64,000 nt of DNA from Botrytis cinerea B05.10 (taxonomy: Eukaryota > Ascomycota > Leotiomycetes > Helotiales > Sclerotiniaceae). The position numbers and the translations under genes are program-made. Shown here piece by piece: positions 42,361-53,912 of the stretch (positions within the stretch are counted from its first letter, which is position 1; every line of letters starts with the position of its first letter). The DNA lies in the NCBI RefSeq assembly GCF_000143535.2, contig NC_037317.1, positions 2,480,001 to 2,544,000 of the forward strand, in the 5' to 3' direction. Under the pieces are notes generated by a model. The model did no database searches. It was not told where the DNA came from and worked only from the letters and a program-made list of their open reading frames with translations.

Positions 42361-45300
42361 TGGATTGGCTTTATCAATTCGTGAAGAGCCTGGGAGAGCA
42401 AGGTGAGTCAAATTTTATATTCGAAATATTTTCAGCCTCGTCAAAATTCATTCTATCAATCCTTCTATTGGATATTGTGTGACTGGGGTCATCGATACAC
42501 ACGGTTTCCTTCAAGAGCAGACTTGTTTCAACAAAAATGTTACGATGGTCCAGTGGTCTGTAGTCGCATTTGAGAGAGCGGGGCACACTTTTTCATCATT
42601 TTTGGGAGGTTCTCGCGCATGCGATGTGATCATCTATCACGTGTGATTGGCCAAGAAGATCACCTGCCCTTTTCATTCATAAGGAGAGAGACTTCACGAG
42701 GTTGAGATCATTACTGATGGAACGTTTCTAGGAATTGCTATACAAAGTCTTTCTGAGAAGTTTGATGAAATTTTCAGGGAAGAAATTGTTGCGAATGAGC
42801 AAGTCAAAGATGAGGTCTGGCAAGAGTTTATCAATCGGGATGATGTTAGGATAGAGGGTTCTGATGAAGAGGTTGGTGTAATGAAGAGTATGGAGTTGAG
42901 TGATACAGTTGCTCTAGGCTATGGAGTCAGGAAGGTTGTGGTCCAGGCAGAGTCGATTGACGTTGAAATGGTTGACACCGTCTTGGAGGAACCCGACGAG
43001 AAGGATTCAGAAAAGAGGGTAGCGACTAGCAACGAGGGGACTGCTGCCTCAATAGCCTTAGTCGATCCCTCCAGACCAGTCGTTTTAGACGAAGCAACAC
43101 CGGGGCTGATAGAGCAACGTACCACTGCCAGGAACGATTCATCGATAAAAGCAGTCCTTGGCCCAGTCATTCCTGATGTAACAACTCCGATGCAAAGATC
43201 ACCAGAGCCAAAAGAACAATTCGATTCAATCCCGAACGAATCATCTACTAAGGCAACACCTTCTTCTGAGCCGAAGTCGGGAAACAAGAAATCTTACAAG
43301 ATTGCAGATGATCCACGAGGCACACAAAATTCACAAAGAAGATTGCAAAGTCTTTTAAATGCAGCGCGCGCAGAGGCTGATGGATTTCATACACCCAAAG
43401 TTGCCCCTCTTTCAAATAATAATGAACCGAGGGTCATCGAAAGTAACGGACATCCTCCGACCAAGAGCACCCATACACCAACCGAGATTGACAAACCGCC
43501 ACAAACCAATGCAGATACTATCCTGGCAGACTCTCAGGTTGTACGTCCAGATTCGTCAGAGAAAGCTTCAAATAAAACTGCAACAACCAGTGATAAGCAA
43601 CGCGATGCAGTACACATTAGCATCCCAAAACACCCAATAAAAATACATTCATCAAGAACTAGTCAACCTGCACCTATAATTGGATATCAATATCAATCTC
43701 CACAGTCGAGCAACACCCCTAGTAAAGATGCCCAACAAACAACCCCAATTGAGAATGCTGCAGATATTGACTATTTTGCGCGGGAAGTAACTCGTCATGG
43801 ACCTGTACCAGGACAGCGAAAGCGTGGCCGCCCAAAAGGCCCAAGCCGTCAAGCTACTCCTAGCAGTTCAGCAATAGAACCAGATCCCCCGAAAGACCCT
43901 GCATCTATGAGCTTCTCATCACTCGCCGAATTGGAATCATTTCAAACTCCAAAATTTGCGCCCAAAAAACGTGGTCGCCCCAAAGGATCTACCGTCAAAC
44001 GCCAAGAAATTCCCAATGAGCCGCGTTCAGAAATAACCTCTGAAGCTACAGCTGATACAGGTCTTCAAATTTCAGAATCGGGACTACGCACATCTCGTAG
44101 ACAACCAAAACCACGAAAATTCTTTACTCCTACTCAAACAGCATCACCAGAACCTGAGCCTGCGATTGACAAACAATTCGCTAAACCCGAGGCTTCTCCA
44201 ACACCATCAAAATCCAAACCCCACAGAAAGCATCGTGAACCCATTTTCACCTCATATGAAGATTTGTTAAGGGAAGAAGATGATAAAAAACGCAAAGCTG
44301 GGATCGATGGTGTCTACATAAAACCTCTTGATTCTAAGGAAGGAAGATCGCTGGCTCGAAAAAAGACATTTGTTGTATTGATAAAATCCACAAAACTTTG
44401 TGACCCTGATTTGTTGGAGAGTAGAAAGGGAACATGGATTGAAGTACTTGCCGAGAGGAGAAAAGCTCTGCAATCTATAGTTGAATTAGAAGCTGCTAAA
44501 ATTGCCGCTGCTAATGAAGAGGAAAAGTCTAAGAAAAGAAAGAGAGATGAGAAGTCTGAAACAGACAACTCAAAGCGCTCAAAGCCATCGGATACCGAAC
44601 CACAAAATCCACTGGAAGTACCTGGCCCTGGAATTGAGAAGCCGTTGAATCCGCCTATTTCTACACATGAAATTCTCTCAGAGGCGCCTAGTGCTGTAAC
44701 GGACACCCCATCAGAAGCTCCCATTGTTGAGTCTGAGAAGACTTCAGAAATTCCAATGATTAGGCCTGCAAAGTCATTGGAAATCGCTAGTCTCAATTCT
44801 GTCTCTTTCCCATCAAACGAGGAACTGGCATTGGAGTTTGAAAAGTTCAAGGCTCTATCAGCTGCAGGGCCATCATCAACTTCCAACATAAACCCCGACT
44901 CTTTCCCATCAAATGAAGAACTAGCATTAGAATTCGAAAAGTTCAATAGTGGTTTTTCTCTCCAAAATGACTCGGTTCAAAATGAAGGTCATTCAGCTGC
45001 TATGCAACAGTCGCCAACACAATGGAATGGATCGCTAGAAACACATCAAACACACGCAGCTATGAGGAATTCTCTACCACCAGCATCTAACATTAATTCT
45101 CATATATCACCGTACAGAGAGCAGTCTGAATATGAACAAATTGCTGGTCGCCATTATCCACAACCATACCGTGAGAATGTACCAGCTATATCTACACCTT
45201 CTCCGGCGGACAGGTACAAGTCTCCGTATGAAGATGGACGACAGTCTACACCTTCATTCCCAGCTCCGAACCCTTGGCTAGCTAGAGATCCGACTCATGT

Positions 45301-48300
45301 TCATACCCTGGATCATCGAAGCCTCATGCATCAAAGTCCTGTTCATCAAAGTCCTATTCAACAAAGTCAAGACCGTCAAGATTCATGGCCTGCAGGCTTT
45401 TTACCCCCTTCACCTCCTAAGCCGCCTCAAACACGACCTAAGATTCAATGGCCGGCGGGCTTCCTAGCTCCAGATGCTCTCCCATCGGACGCTCCTCCGT
45501 TCAGTCCGATGAGCATAGACTCGATTCCGCAATCAAGTCCTGCTTCTGTATCTCATAGCTTAAATCCATCTACAACGTCTCACACATCGCAAGAAAATGT
45601 TGTCAATGGTTTAGCTTCATATGGTAGTCCCCAATCAACAAACCATCCTCAAGTATTTCAGCCTCGCTCCATTTCACCCGTTCTATACAATTCATCTCAA
45701 CCTTCTAGAGCTGCCGTTTCGACAAAGATTCAGCACCCACAGAATCTTGTGGGAAGAAAAAACAGTTTTGGACCAATGCAAGTATCTTCGCCTCTCAGTC
45801 AGCAATTCGGACCAATGGACTCTTCATTAACAAAGCAACATGCAATGTCCACCGACATTCATGCACACCCAGCCCGACCAGAAATTGAGAGAGAAGCCCA
45901 GACTGATGCTCTAACACGTCTACCACCTTCTCAATCTCCCAATAATTATACACACTCCCATAGACCCGAGATTGATCGGGCTCAGGATCAGGCACCATCT
46001 CAAACACAAGTACAAGCCTCTCCTTCTCCTGACCAAGATCCCGCATCAACGCAGTCACTGGAGGAGTCTCAATCTGATCGTGCATCTTATCAAATGCAAT
46101 TCCCCAAAACTGTAGAGCCTCAGTCCAGCTTCACTTCAATGGAGCATGTTCTAGTGCAGTCACACAGATCACCGTCTATCCAACCCGCTTCAGAGCCCAT
46201 TCCAGAACCGAGGCAACGAAAACAATCGACTCATAGCATTGAACAAATACCAAGCCACCAGGTTTCAGCAGTGATAATTTCTAAATCGCCAGAAACCTCG
46301 ACCTCCATCGCAGGGACAACCGAAAAAATGCCAACGGCAGCCAACCCCGATGATCTTGAAGGATTCGAAAAAGCCGATGCTATTCCATTTGAATCAATCT
46401 TTGCTCGCATGTCTTCAATTTACAATTCTTCAATGGGAAACCTCATCTTGTCTTCTGATAAAACAACATTGAAATTCTGGTCAATGGCCGAAGGCATAAT
46501 TGAGCCTATTTGGAAAATGCAAGTCTGTAAAATGGCCGAAAATCCAATAGTATCTATGCCGGGTTCGAATCCGATGGAGTTACGCTTGAAAGAGAAGATG
46601 GATGATGAATCCATTACCGTTCATCGATTTTTGATTGCTCGCACCAAAGAAGCTCACAAGTCTGCCAATGAAATGAGAGCAAATTTGGTTACTGCTCGGA
46701 TTTTCGTACAGATGGCCAATCCTCAAATACTTCAAGCCGAAGATCCAGAAGTGATCGCTCTCAAGCCCTGGAAATGTGAAAAATGTGGATCCAGGTTCAA
46801 GAATAAAGAAGGTATCAAATATCATCTTTCTAAATCACAAACGACCTGCAATCCAAATTGGAAGGCTCCGCCTACCAAGCCACGCCAACACAGTAAACCA
46901 CAGAAAGAGACACCAAAAAAGGAAAAAGTGACAAAGGCAAAAGGTAAATCTGTAGCTTCTCCAGAGAAAGAAGTTCAACCCGAGCCGATAAACCAATCTG
47001 AATCTGAATCTGAAGACGGCGACTCGGATGACTCCGTTTTTGAATGGGCTGCTAAAGTCGCTGGGTTGAAGCAATCTCCAAAGAAAGGAAGAGGAGATCG
47101 AGGGGATCCGGTAATTGGTAGAAATGGAAAAGTTTACAAATCTTTGGGAGGGGAACGACCAGCACTTTTGGAAATTGCTGAAATTGTTAAAAAGACGCCA
47201 TCGCTCGTGGAAGAACTCGCCAAAATCCCGTCATTACCTCAAACTCCAGAACAATCACTTCCGAAATCAGTATCACCAATGTCGAAAGAGAAGATTGTTA
47301 AGGATATAATTCTTTGCCTTCTTCGGGCTAATAACAATGCTTTACCAGGAGAGCGTGGCCTTTGGTTCTCATTCGTTGCATGTTGGCTCAAGTATTATCA
47401 CACTTCTAAAATACTTCCGGAACACAAGTTATTTGCAAGAGCTCTTGATGAATTGCTTCAGGACGGAACACTTTCAAAGATTGCGTTTGACTTTGCAGGT
47501 GCTAGGAGCAGAACTATAACTAGGAGCATTCTATCTGATCCAAAAGCCGTTGCTCCATCCTCGGCTGATATTACCAAAATGCGAGATGATACAAAAGCAA
47601 AGCATCCTGAATTTTATATTCCAGCTGGATTTTCTCCTCCAAGTGTTATTTTGGACATTTTGAATTCTATTGGAAAGCTCCCCCCTTTGGCACCAAAGAT
47701 TTCAGAAACTCAGCTTGATGATATACTGGGATCCGATGAGGAGTTAGGTAGAGGTGACTCTTCCGATGATGAGTTCAAACCTGAGGTCCACGCATTAGAT
47801 GCCGAGGATGACCTTGAAGATGATCCAATGGACCTTGATGTAGATTCGGATGGCGTTGGAAGCGAGTTTTCACCCTTTCCAGGATCTACCCCCACGCGAG
47901 AGTTGCAATTTCAGCAATTGTACCAACAGGGTTCCACAAAAATTGATGGTAGTCAATCGATAAAACCTCGTACGAGACACGCTGGTCACCTTTCCAGTTT
48001 CGAAGAACTGGAAAGAAGAAAGCGTACACCTGCTTTACAGGGGGAAAAATGGTCACCACAATCAACAATGCTACAAAATTCGGCGAATAGCGCATGGGAT
48101 ACGCCTGCCAAACCAAAAAGAACTTACAAGTTGAGAGAGCGTCTTCCGGAGCCGACTACATTCATACAAGGTGATTCTGGTTCTTGGTCTGTTAGACCTT
48201 TTGGACATGGTGTAAATCCCATATTTGCTAGACCAAATAAGATCACTGTTGGAAACCCTCAGGGCGAACATTATCTCCAGCAGCGGGAAGATAGTCATCG

Positions 48301-50506
48301 ACCAGTCATTCATCCTAACAAACCAATCATGCGTCCTTCCGTTCCATCAAAGTTCTTTCTCAACAAGAATCTTCAGGGAGATCTTATTGGTCGATCAGAT
48401 GGTCAAATAGAGATCTCGAAAACCACTGGACAGCCAAAAAGAAATTATACATATCATACCAGATCACAAAAGAATCCTGATATATCAAGACATACTGGTC
48501 TTGCAAAGCGAGCTTATCGATTATTAACCCCAGATCCTATGGACTTGATGGAAACTAGTATAGATGGCTTGACTGAACTTGATATTTTGAATCATTATGA
48601 GGCTAAACCACTAGAAAAAGAAATTGGTCGCCAAAGCAATCCTGGCTTGGATAGCATACCATCTACCCCTGCGACACCAGGTCTATCTCATTTGTTTTTC
48701 AATGAATCTGCTGGACTATGGAATCTTGCTCATCCATTTGTAGCTTGCACCGATGCTGAAAAGCTGAAGATGCAATGGCTGGATCGTACTGCCTTTACAA
48801 TGGAAACTATACCATACTCAGCTCTCGAAGACAATGATGATCTACCACCAGAGCAAGAAACCATTGTTGGGGCCAAACGCAAAAGACAGCAGAAAAAAGA
48901 GCCACATATTGGTGTCCGCAAAGGTTTAAAGAACAAATGGGTAATGCCTAGACGTCTCACGTCTGCACCTGATGATCTTCTTGGTGTTCACAGAGATGTT
49001 CGATACGCTGCAGAATTACTCGGTACTCAGATGGTCAATTATGACATGAACATTCGTAGAAAGAGACAAAGATTCAAGGAGCAAGGTTTAGCTGTTGATG
49101 AAGAAGCGAGGTTGACCATGGGTATTGTTATCATTCGAGCACTGCTTGGAGGATTAGAGATGAACATCGATTGGGTTATTCTGGGAACGGTCTTTAAAGA
49201 TTATTCCTTGAATTTCCTAAGGAAATGGTGGCAGGTCGTTTGGGCTAAGAAAAAGCCAATGGTTGATAAATTGACAAAAGATTTCCAGGAAGCTTTCATC
49301 AAGGGATATCGAAAAGGTCAAGTTCAATCAATCGATTATGATCATATTGTCGACTATGATTTCAACACTTTAATCGATTGGGCCATGACAAAGATCAATA
49401 CTCCCACACAAGAGGAAAAAGTCTTTGACCTCCCGAATTCATTCCCAGAACTCAAGAAAAAATATGCACTAGTCCCCGAAACCCGAAGTAATTATTGGTC
49501 TGAACAGTATTATTACACTCTCGCTGCCGTTTATCAGAGGATGAATCTTGTCAATTCTGTACCTTTTTCAAATCCATTAAAACCAGATGCTCTCAATTAT
49601 GAGATAACCGACTATGCACTTGCAAAATCTTGGTGCAGGGCTGCTGCCGTTACACCGGATCATTTATGGGACAGCAAAGCAGCGAACAAGTTGCTCAATC
49701 GTCTTCCAAGTGCTATCATTATTGAAGCTAGGGAAGACTTGTTGAAGAACAAAATCATCACCAAAAATAAACGTCTTCGTACCAATGGTCGAGTTTACAA
49801 TCTTCCAGATGCTTTCAACGCCGTTTTCGTTCGCACAGGAAAGATCATTTTCGAGAAACAATACCGAGAAGCTTATTTGTTCAAATGTGAATTGGATCAA
49901 AAATTTCGAAATGGAGAGACTATTGTCAATATTCCTTGGGGTGTGAATGAAGGTGCCGTGTTGGCTATTACGAATTTACAAGCTAATGGATGTATTCACA
50001 TTCAAAAAAGTAACATTAGAGCGAACAAATTCGGTCTCACCGAAGGTGGATACGAAACAAGACTTATTGACAAAGCAAAGTATCGTTTTCAAATGGATAT
50101 TGCACCCACTCCAAATTATGTTTATAACCACGCGATACCTAACCTTGACGCCATGATTTCGGAACCTCCATTTGTTGGTGCAAGAGGTGCACTTCCTGTT
50201 TGGAGAAGTATAACAGGAGAAGTAATTGAGGGAATGTGGAGAAAAGTACTCTTAGGAGTTACCGGTGCATTCGTTCTACGAAGTAGTATCGATATCGAGG
50301 GATTGGAAAGAGTATTCGCACCTAGTCTTGACGCATGGGAAATCAAACAATTGATTGATTGGGGAGTTGAAAGAGGTGTTTGGCAAAAATGTGACTATGA
50401 AGGGTTGGGCGCAACTGCTAAAGAGGCACAAGATATGGAAGGTTGGGAAGTAGGTGACTGGTGGTGGATGATTGTGGGGAAGTATTTGGTGGATAGTGAT
50501 CAGTGA
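42336..50506 (+). CDS. TFIIIC largest-subunit-like protein (Tfc3 family), 2613 aa
   Basis: Exons 42336-42402 and 42732-50506, with a long 329-nt intron (GTGAGT donor, TTTCTAG acceptor). Residues 1-75 form a small helical domain (MPKGKEEVMDWLYQFVKSLG joined to IAIQSLSEKF). Two AT-hooks (KRGRPKG) lie near residues 386 and 436. A C2H2 finger lies near 1371-1397 (WKCEKCGSRFKNKEGIKYH). A winged-helix-like segment is at about 1539-1660 (PGERGLWFSFVACWLKYYH). The C-terminal 500 residues, with GIVIIRALLGGLEMNIDW, FQEAFIKGYRKGQV and a WGV-ERGVW end, match the extended winged-helix region of fungal Tfc3. Known role: that subunit binds the B box of tRNA genes for RNA polymerase III. The N-terminal half is disordered, Ser/Pro/Gln-rich, with internal repeats. 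The Tfc3 assignment rests on the C-terminus; no classical N-terminal B-block module is recognised, so a related chromatin protein is possible. Confidence 0.65.
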
Positions 50507-50874
50507 TGGAGCTGAAGTAGTAAATTTGAGATCATTTGGAGTTTTGGTGGAGTTTTGGGGTACCAGGCGCGAAAGGAAAACAAGACGATGCACTAAGCTG
50601 TTATTTTTTTGTATGGTATAGAGGTCTTAGGGAGGGATGGGGTGAAAAGGCAAGTGTAATCTTACTGCTGGCGGATAGTATTTCGAAAGCACGCAGTTCG
50701 TGCTAGATCAACCTCGTTATTATTCAACGAAGTATAATTATAGAAATAATCAATTTGCACCAAAGTATTTTTTGATGACCATTGATTATACGTAAGTTTC
50801 CAGTCTCGACGAATTTTCCACCTCCATGTGAATCAGATACATTTTTCTGATGTTTTAACGTTGACAATACACCG

Positions 50875-51195
50875 TCACTCTCCATACATGCCCTTTGTTA
50901 AAATAATATCACCTGGGACACATTCCATACAATGACGCTCGCCGTTCTTCGCAGAAGCAAGTGTTTGGATACTTTCGTAACATCTAATTGGGGCCGTTGC
51001 GCCTCGTAACAAGGAGGTTGTGGATAAGAGGGCTAAGGCTGCTGTTGATGGTGCCGGGGTGATGGGGAACAAAGAGTGGAGGCTTTTGTTGATCATTTTG
51101 CGGGGCGAAGGACTGAGTTTGGATTGGTAAGATTGGTGAGATAAGTGGGCGATTTGAATGGTTAGAGTGATGAGTGTCCATTTGTAGATGTACAT
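50875..51195 (-). CDS. Hypothetical small protein, 106 aa
   Basis: A single ORF with ATG in CAAGATGT context. The N-terminus MYIYKWTLITLTIQIAHLSH is moderately hydrophobic but not a clear signal peptide. The C-terminal part has Cys residues in RCYES and HCMECVPG and a short Ala/Leu-rich helix (TAALALLSTTSLL). No family is recognised. It is convergent with the Tfc3-like gene, with stops about 370 bases apart. It could be chance. Confidence 0.35.
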   Translation of the reverse strand: MYIYKWTLITLTIQIAHLSHQSYQSKLSPSPRKMINKSLHSLFPITPAPSTAALALLSTTSLLRGATAPIRCYESIQTLASAKNGERHCMECVPGDIILTKGMYGE

Positions 51196-51688
51196 CTTGA
51201 GGAGTGTGGAGATGGATGGATGGAAACAAGTAAGCCCTAGCCTAGTGTAGTGGATTCGGGGTGTGGGATCATTGTTGTTAGAACTTAAAAATATTGTTTG
51301 ATAGGAAGCCAGTAACTTTCAATCACTCCTCATGTAACTATCGCAAACTGATATTTGGGAAGTTTTATTAATATGTATTCAGATGTTAACGGACCTGGTG
51401 GACCGGTGAAATTCAATTTAGCCTCCAAGGTATGTCGTTGTAGGTTATGCATACGACCGGGAAGCCTAAAAGCCCTGTAATTTAACACTAAACTTACGGC
51501 ACGCGCAGAGCTAATAAGGCTGAAGTCGAAGGATGAAAATGATGGGATGGTAGCCATCACGTGCCTTGCAGAGACAACACTAGTGGCTTGGCCAAACATC
51601 TCACTCGAATACTGGCTGTTCATTATATTGCTGTCGCATTGTTATATCATCACCACCTTCCTTTCACGTTCAGTCACTTAATTCTTGT

Positions 51689-51952
51689 TCACCAACATCG
51701 CCATCTTTTCATCGTTGATCTACCTCGTTGTTCGTGAAAAACACACCAATTACTCCCCGCCCACTCTTTACTCATCTCCAATTCGATCGGGACGCCTTGT
51801 AATTCATCCATTTCCTCCTCCTCATGCTCCACGTCCCCAACTTTTTCTGACTGCAGGTTAATCTCACTTTCTTGTTGTAGTTTCCGCAGTCCCTCAGTTG
51901 TCTTCTTGGAAGCGGTACAAATACTAGGGCTTGGAGCACCGTATTTATGCAA
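51689..51952 (-). CDS. Hypothetical ORF or exon, acidic, 87 codons
   Basis: The reading is Lys/Glu/Gln-rich (KKTTEGLRKLQQESEINLQS, then HEEEEMDELQGVPIELEMSKE) and looks like coding sequence. The first residues to about 15 may be non-coding. It may be a second exon of the membrane protein encoded just upstream at 52189-52548, but no clean splice path was found. Unknown function. Confidence 0.3.
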   Translation of the reverse strand: MHKYGAPSPSICTASKKTTEGLRKLQQESEINLQSEKVGDVEHEEEEMDELQGVPIELEMSKEWAGSNWCVFHEQRGRSTMKRWRCW

Positions 51953-52188
51953 GAGTCGATAGCCTTTTCATAGTCCTCAACATTTTTACAGAACCCTTGG
52001 AACTTCAGCAAGATATCACTTCATTGGTGTCATTATCATCCGATTATTCATACACGGAAAGATTAAATTTTAAGAAAAAAAGAGTTATGAAATTATATCC
52101 TTACCTGCCAGTACAACACAATGTCCAGCATCATAGGATACCTTACACCATACTTCTCAAACTCACCAATCAATATAAATGCCAGCAT

Positions 52189-52548
52189 CTATATTACATT
52201 CGGTAATCTCTCACCAGAAACTCTGGCTTGTTCCGGCAATGCCACAACCACGGTGCCCCTTCTTATATTCGCACTCGTGACTCCAGATATATCTCCCATC
52301 TCTATATCTTCAAATCGAGCAGTTCTAGCATTTCTCTCCACTATATTCCGTCTTCCTATCGACGCTGTAACTTCAACTCCTCTTTGAAACCAAGTTTTCA
52401 TTTCTGTTTGACTGGGTGTTTTTTTGTGGTTTTTGATCTTGAGAAAGATGTAGCGGGGAACATAGATCAGGAAGATGGAGAGAAAAACGAAGAAGAATGT
52501 TACGAGGGTGAATACAGCGATACTGTCGCCTTTGTTGGAGAGACCCAT
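52189..52548 (-). CDS. Small single-pass membrane protein, 119 aa
   Basis: The start is taken at the ATG giving MGLSNKGDSIAVFT, because a hydrophobic helix follows directly (residues of about 11-36, VFTLVTFFFVFLSIFLIYV), flanked by a basic stop-transfer stretch (KIKNHKK). The longer upstream start at 52671 would add an unconvincing Ser-rich extension. The C-terminal 80 residues are polar with IVERNARTARFEDIEMGDI and a basic NIRRG. Unknown family. The stop follows GERLPNVI closely and a GTAATA donor-like site overlaps it, so a further exon is possible. Confidence 0.5.
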   Translation of the reverse strand: MGLSNKGDSIAVFTLVTFFFVFLSIFLIYVPRYIFLKIKNHKKTPSQTEMKTWFQRGVEVTASIGRRNIVERNARTARFEDIEMGDISGVTSANIRRGTVVVALPEQARVSGERLPNVI

Positions 52549-53540
52549 TTTGTTGTGATAAATATGGGGTGATGATGATGATGCTGTGAAGTTTTTCTTA
52601 TGAATTATATCGAGTGATTTAGTGTTTGGTGGGATGGAGAATTGAGAATCAACTTGGAGAGGAAGAGGCATGGGGGTTGAGATTACTTTATGAATCTAAC
52701 TGAGGCATTGTTCTACTTTCTCGGCACAATCAAAGGAGCTTTGCTTTATCTCTTTATATCAATGTTTTGTTTGAAGACACATTCTAAAATTAGTGACAAA
52801 GAAGTCTTTGTTTTCGCTGTGGATTTGTCAACATCAAGCATATTCTACTTTTATCTTACGGATAGATTGTGATGTTACAATTGTCTTCCACTTAATTCCC
52901 CTGTTATTGTGATATGCTCCTATTACCGAGAATTTGTTGGAATGCTAGTGCATTACATCCAGAAATCCTTTTCTTCACCCCTCTCTAATCCGATAAGATA
53001 TGGCACCGTTTCACATCCTGTTTGCATTGACCACTCTCATAAGTATCGAGCTCGAAAGCTAGATCAACATTTTTGCTGCTCATATCTTGCCGCTTATCTC
53101 TTCAACTCTGTCGCTTTCCAACAAAATTCTCTGGTAAGGTACTGAGCACGGAATTATATCAGGGACTTTCTCGAAAGCGGGCTCCCACTTCGTACGTCGT
53201 ATCGACATACTTGCAAAGTACCTCTTCATCCAGCTTTGTCCACAAAGAGTGGGAGTCCAAAAAGTATTTGCACGTGTGAGACCTTCGGGGTGTTCTTCAA
53301 ATGGTTGTGTTGTTTTGATTCGTGTTTCCCTAGTATTGTGCGCAAGTGTGTTTGCGGTTTGGATGTGTGGTGTGGATGAGTCGTCCAGTAGGCATTGTCT
53401 CTGTTCTGATCTCTCGGCTGTACATCCTACCCAGACCCCATGGATATCAAAACTTATACCATGGCTCTGATTCTTCAAGTTTTATAGCTGATACTCATAT
53501 CAATGAAGCAAAATCTTCAATGATATCAACCAATCAGTTC

Positions 53541-53912
53541 TTAGTCCTTAGTCCATCTTTGCTTCTTCGGTGGAAGATAACTCATTTCAGAATTTCCAGC
53601 ATAATTCTTATTTGAACCTTTCGCTTCCCACGTATGATATGTATTCGAATTGTGTGGAATTTTCTCCGTATTTGAATCTGATGCGGGTTCATATGACCAC
53701 TCTATCGTTTGAGTTTTCATTATTTCCAATCTTTTTGAATCAAAGGAATAATTTGATGTGCTAGAGGAATTCAAGGATCTCGAGGATATATTCGAGGATG
53801 TGCTACAATTTGAGCTGTAACTTGGAGTTTGTGAATGATGCGATTTTTGAGGTGATTTGTATCCAGAAGATGGTGCGATGTCAATGGCCGAAGATGATTT
53901 TCTGAGTGGCAT
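53541..53912 (-). CDS. Hypothetical Ser-rich protein, 123 aa
   Basis: An intact ORF with a strong start context (AACAATGCC). Ser makes up about a fifth of the protein, with Thr, Asn, Pro and Lys, and there is a short SFDSKRLEIMKTQTIEWSYEP segment that could fold. Ends in PPKKQRWTKD. No signal peptide, membrane helix or known domain. Likely an intrinsically disordered, lineage-specific protein. Confidence 0.5.
   Translation of the reverse strand: MPLRKSSSAIDIAPSSGYKSPQKSHHSQTPSYSSNCSTSSNISSRSLNSSSTSNYSFDSKRLEIMKTQTIEWSYEPASDSNTEKIPHNSNTYHTWEAKGSNKNYAGNSEMSYLPPKKQRWTKD

Noticed and set aside
46525..46575. tRNA gene suggested by the B-box match
   Set aside because: No acceptor stem, anticodon arm or poly-T terminator can be formed around it, and it lies inside an open coding frame.
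51330..51623. 97-codon minus-strand ORF
   Set aside because: No start context, domain or splice support; the composition is not distinguishable from chance.
53080..53478. 132-codon minus-strand ORF and its plus-strand shadows
   Set aside because: The sequence looks like random translation (mixed Arg/Gln/Thr without structure), and two plus-strand frames are equally open.
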